Made by a program: the position numbers and the translations under genes
In this document: piece after piece, positions 54,801-60,800 of the stretch
How the letters are laid out: every line of letters starts with the position of its first letter
How positions within the stretch are numbered: position 1 is the stretch's first letter
Assembly: GCA_030549495.1 (NCBI GenBank)
Contig: JAUIRK010000960.1
Location: 277,501-341,500, forward strand
Source: Nectonema munidae
Lineage: Eukaryota > Nematomorpha > Nectonematoida > Nectonematidae
DNA: 64,000 nucleotides
Direction: 5' to 3'
Notes under the pieces: generated by a model
Told to the model about the DNA's origin: nothing
Database searches by the model: none
What the model saw: the letters and a program-made list of their open reading frames with translations, nothing else

Positions 54801-57800
54801 TGACTCTACTAGTCAGGGCCGGCCTTAGGCCACTGCAACCTATGCGGCCGCAGTGGCCCCCGCGCTTCTCATTTTTCATTTTGATGATATATTTTATGAT
54901 TTCGCTAAACGCAAGGTTCGCAAAGTAAAGTCACTTTGATCGTCATTTTGTGTTAATGAAAAAGTAATAAAACAAATCCCTTTTCTTTTTTATCAAAATC
55001 TTATTTCTCACTTTTAATCTTTTTTCCTATACCCACACTGGGCCTCGCGCAATCCATTTTGCATAGGGCCCCGCGAACACTAGGACCAGCCCTGCTACTA
55101 GGTCATCATTTTCTTCAGAGGAATTTTCTATCAAATGTACAAATAGTGATGAAATATATTCTATTATATCTAATATTAAAAGTAGCAAATGCTGTGACGT
55201 GTATAGAATATCGATTAGCAACATAAAATTAATAAAGCCTACGATTTGTACTTCTATGCCTACTGCTATAAACTCTTCTTTAAGAACAGATCTTTTCCCT
55301 ACTTTTTTTAATTCGTATAAAGTGATCTGAATCTTCATAAAAGATGATGGCTAAAGTAACAAAAATTGTAGACCAATCTGTATTCTTCCCTCTCTCTCTC
55401 TCTAAAAGTTTTTAAAAAAGTCTCAATTTTTCAACTTAGTCAAAACTTATCACAATTAAATTTTAGAGAAGATTAATCAACTGAAATGCTATATTCTTAC
55501 TTAATTGACGAATTAGTCTTTTAAAAAAAGAGAAGGCAATTGTACTTCTTTTTCTTGATATGTCTCAAAATTAAAGTTAATCATTCCATTTAATCAAATA
55601 AACTCTTAAAATGTGAGATCAATAAAAATTAATTTCCTTCATTAATGACATATTTTATATTAAAGCGTGCGTTTTTGTTAGTAATATTTTTTCAAATTTT
55701 CTGTCAATTAACTCTGGAGTACCTCGATGTTCGGTTCTTGGCCAGTCTTGTTTTCTATCTATGTAAATGATTTCTTTTTTACAACTAATATTTATATATA
55801 TATATATTTCTCTAATCATTTTGTGTTTGAAAAAGCCGACTGTCGGCGAAAATTTACATTTAAAAAATTTTAGGTGCCCAATAAATTGTTTATTTTAGTG
55901 CTCACCTCTTTATATATATATATATGTCACTACTATACATTGATGACTTCTTTATCTTCTTTCTACTTTCTAATATTAATTAAATAACCTATTTAATTAA
56001 TAAAAGTAAGACTAACCTTTTGACGGCTAGTTGGTTGATGCCCACGTACAGCCACTAGACACCAGTTCAAACCTCATGTATACACACAAAGTGGAACTGA
56101 TGAGGCCTCAATAGCCAAAACCGGTCTTTCGCACAGTGTACGGTTAGTGATGATGATCGAATACAAGAAAATTTATAATTTCTAGTTATTTCTAATATTA
56201 GTTTCATTAACCTTGACGTTTTTAATACAAATTTGAATAAAATTTATACCTGGTGCTGTGAAAATAATTTAGGCATCAATAAACAAAAATCCAAATCTAT
56301 GATTGTTTCACTCAAATCTTTTGTAAATAGAGAAGTTGAGAGACGCTTGTCAACCATCTTTCTAGAAAGAAAGAATTTATTTAAATGTCAAAGTATACCG
56401 TATGAGAATTAAAGTTATTTTATCTTATGAAATGCAAGAGTACACTCAAGACTAATAAGCCGCTATTAAAAAATTTTTGAAGAAATTTTAGGAAATATTA
56501 ATGCTCTTAATTTTTAGCTCTGTTTTCCTTGTGGAAAAAATATTTTCTCACTCCCCTTCATATGTGGGTACAATGAGGAAAATATAAAAACAATTCCTAA
56601 CTAGATTTTTACCAGAACTGCACGAAAGCAATAAGAGGTAAACTTTTTCTATAATAATAATAATAATAATATAAATTTGTGCTTTTTTTAACAAGAAAAA
56701 AATGCGAGTATCGTAGATAAATTAAATAAAATTCAAAATGACACTCGAAATGATATAAGCCCAAAATAATAATATTCTGCCACCAAACAAAAAGTGGTTT
56801 AGATTTATTAAACAAAGAAATATATAAACATATTTTATTTTTAAAGTTTAAACCCAAAATTACAAAAATTCCAGATGGGAAGCTTTATAATCTATCGCTC
56901 AAACGATAATAAAAATGATGATTGCAAATACAATAAACAAAAAAATTTAATAATTTATATTCCTTGCTTTTATTATAATGAAAAAGATATTGGAAATTAT
57001 TTTTTAGAAAAAAATTTTAAATGTCTATTCATTCTTTTTGAAAAAATCAATAAAAATTATCTTAAATACTAAGATACGCTTAAACTTTAGGTAAAAAGTA
57101 TGAAATATTGTATTCATCAATTTTATCTCCATTTTTTGAGCCATTACTTTATCATATTTTTGCTTCAATACATGTACACTAAATATCGCAATAATGAAAC
57201 TAAGTTTTAACTTCTCTTCTAAATAATACAATGTTAAAATATTTGTCTACAAAAGTATCTTAACCGGTTAACGACCTGAGTCAACATGTCCACTTTACAA
57301 AAATATGAATCCCCTGCGTTTATAATGTTTGTAATACAAATTTTCTTCTTTATATTAGATATCATTTGATTAATCTGATCTTTAACAGATAAATAAAACT
57401 TATCTAACATGATAGATAACTATTACCTACCCTATTTTTTTTAGATATAAAAGATATTTCAATTGGTAGCGTTGGTGTGAAGTCCAAAATTCAGCGTGCG
57501 TTGGATTCATACCAAGAAAAAGGTTTAAAACTTTTAAGAGAAAAGTGGTCCCAAGAACTCACTAAAAGGCATCATTACTTGCAGCGGCAAATTCAATTGA
57601 TTTCCAAAAAATCAGGTTTACTTTCTTTTCATTTAATTGTTTTAAATTTTCAACGCTCTTTCTGCTTTTATTTAAAAGATAAAAAGAAAAATGATTTGGA
57701 TAGAGAAAAATCTCTACTAAGTGAATGGATGTCCTTAACAGAAGAAAAGAATGCTATATACTTACCAGCGCCAGGAAGTGAAATCCCAGGAGCATTATTG

Positions 57801-60800
57801 CAAAACTGGTGAAGAATTTTTATAAATATATATTGAAAAAATATATTCATAAAAGAATTGATTTATTTAGGTCTCTTTACTTAGGCATGGAAAAACACAT
57901 TCCGATTTTATTTTTAAACATTTCCAAAGTAGATGAAATAGACTTTTCTCTAGTTTCTTATCCCGGTAAAGAATGCACTTTATTCAAAGAAAATGAAGAT
58001 GACATGTTTTCGTTACCTCTCGTTAATACCAATATTGATAACGTAAGATCTTTTTACAAATTTCCTTATTATAGGATATAAAGTTTGTGCAATTTCAAGA
58101 CATCTTGTACGGCATCTTGGGATTCTTCAATTCACGAAAGTACTGCGCTGAATCGATGCTCAAGTCCGAATGAAAGGATTTATGTCATAATCAAAGTGCT
58201 TTTGCAGCTTTCGCATCCTTTAACAATGCAAGTTATTTTGCGAAAGCGAATATGTATCAACGTGTACAAGAAGCAAAGCTTTGCTGAAAAATTACGTAAA
58301 AGGATCTCAGGAAAAAACGTATGATTTATACCATTTTTTTATCCATAGCCAATTTTGACACCACTTATAGGCATTGTTACCAAACCATATACTACTTTCT
58401 CTGCAACTTAATTTTATATCTCTTATGATATTTCCTTACCCTATTAGATCGTATCATAATTTTTAAAGAACGCAGAAAAATTCTTGCTTTGTGATACTGC
58501 CATATCTTGAAGGAGGAATATGTTTCGAAAGAAATGAAGTTGTTTGTTATAGTTAAGTGATGGTTAAAACAAGTTTCACACCTTTATATGATGATCTCCT
58601 CTGCTTTTTCTACGTTGAAAACCTATACAAAAGATTTTCACACTAAATAACATTTCACATTTGAATCATGTTTTTCATATAAAAAAAGATTTTGTCTTGT
58701 TAGTGTAATGTCATGTTTTTTCTTCAAGAAAATTAAAAGTAGTATACTATTAGATCTATTTACCTTTTTAGTAAAGTATAAACGTTATTGTTAATGAACT
58801 CTTACTATAAAATTTCCTTGTCATTGTGATGATCGATGTTCTGGTGAAACTTGTAAAATAGTTCCTTAAATCTTAATACAATCCTAGCTTACCATTTGAT
58901 CGTTATAACATTTAGTTGGTTAGGGATTTACTCATTCACTCAGTTAGTTAATAAATAATAATTTGTTAGGTAGTGAATGTGCTAGTAAGCGAGATGGATA
59001 TTTGTTTAGCTTGATGGTGGGTGTTTATACAGTATTTGGTTAGAGAGCTAATGAATAAGTAAATAAAATAAAATTTATTATGCCTGCATAGAGCGGAAGA
59101 ACATTCAAATGTTTTAATATGTTTAATGGTTACCTATTCAGGATACTTTATATGCAACGGGTGTTACATACGAAATCGTCTCAATGATTCCATTCGCTTC
59201 TTCCGACTTTGAGGATAGAAAAACGCTGGCTTACCTAGCAGCTCAAAGTTCTATCTCTCATTCCCTTTCCACAAACGTTCATTCTTCCTCCACCTGCTCA
59301 TGCACTTATGCTAGCGAAAACTCTGAAAAAAATGAAGAAGAATTCACTCATAAGTGCGATGAAAATAAGGAAAATTATTTGGAAAAATACTCAAATTGTA
59401 TAGCTGCTGTGGACACATTGTTAAAGTTCGATCGCTCCAAGCAAGTACGACTGCATTTTCTTAATCAGATATTTTAAGCTAATGCGCGAAATATGTTTTA
59501 CTTTTCTAATCTATGTACTCTATAGTTCACTCTTAACCATCTATATTTCTAAGACATTTTTGCAGTCATAAAGATTTCTTATTAGACAAATGTTAATAAA
59601 CAGTAACTAACAACTTATTTATTAAACTATATACAGCTAACTAACTGTTTTCCCATTAAACACCTAATTAACCCATTGATTACCAGAATAATCAAACGAG
59701 ATCTAATGTAAAGCAGAAGATTCGTATTAAAAAGCATTAATAAAAGCAGACGATTTTTTTTGTAAAGTCAACATATGTCTCTAACTCACTAACTAACCAA
59801 GTAACTAATGCAGTAGTTAGCTAACTATTTACCTATTAAATAACTTACTAACTAACTCATCATATAATTAGTTTAAAAATACGAAAAGTAATTTTATGAC
59901 TTTCCAAGGGTCCTTTTTTTTACATTTATTATTAACTCGGCAAATTTCTGCTGAGCAAATGTTCAATATGTTTTTATATTTGACCAATTATATCAAAGTA
60001 AGATTTTCACGCTAACTCGCAAATATATGCCCCAGTAATGTCTTATATTTTTTGCAGAGAAGATTTTATTTCTGATTTCAATATTTTTGAAACACTTACA
60101 TCATAATTTCTTTTTTTAACTGCAATTTTTAAAGAACAAAAATTGTAAGATGGCAATTTTAGCAAGATTAATTTGTGCAAGATTTTTTAGCAAGATTAAG
60201 ATGGCAATTGATGAAACAGAAAAAATGAGTGAATTTGGATTAATTTTGCACATCTTTTCAAATAGTTGTAGGCATCACCGAGATTTAATTACTTTCTTCT
60301 CTAAATAAAACATTGTGTTCACTATATCTGAAATGTATAAAATCTTGAAAAATTAATATTGGTCTATTTTTTTGCTCGGTATGTATATGATTTTTCTCAT
60401 ATATAAATTATTAAAGAAATTTTTTTTTTTAATTTGGCTTTTTTAACTTTTTGGTTGTGGATTCCTTATAAGTTATATTAGAGATTTTTACGCCGGACCT
60501 TCTGCCCCTACTCCTATTTAAAACAGTTTGTAAATAATTTTTGTACTATTTTACGTTTGGCAGTGGTAGGTATCATACGTCAATCTCAATAATATGTCGG
60601 TTTGATTGGTGGAAATAAATATTCAAAAATATGGAGCATGAAAATAGAAGCAATAAACTCTCCAAATTTAAAAAGATTTGAGCCCTTATATAATACAATA
60701 ATTTAGAAAAGTTGATATAACATGAAAGAATCAAAAGTTGCCAATTCAAATATGTTATGTAAAATCAATGATATGCTTATTTATGCGTGTATGTTTATCC

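Larger units (their letters stand above)
55690..56400 (+). mobile_element. LINE RT fragment split by two later insertions
   Basis: Reads GVPRCSVLG then (frame change) [16 protein letters not shown]. After an insertion it reads [16 protein letters not shown]. After a second insertion it continues [20 protein letters not shown] and [19 protein letters not shown]. The YIDD stands where YADD is usual. Removing both insertions restores the reading frame across each junction, so they came after the LINE. Confidence 0.75.

Noticed and set aside
57885-57886. Alternative exon 21 acceptor at CTTAG
   Set aside because: It would shift the frame and lose the conserved [11 protein letters not shown]; the acceptor at 57869-57870 keeps it.
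58076-58080. Acceptor TATAG before exon 22
   Set aside because: Gives the wrong frame for SWDSSIHES; the AG at 58098-58099 gives the right one.
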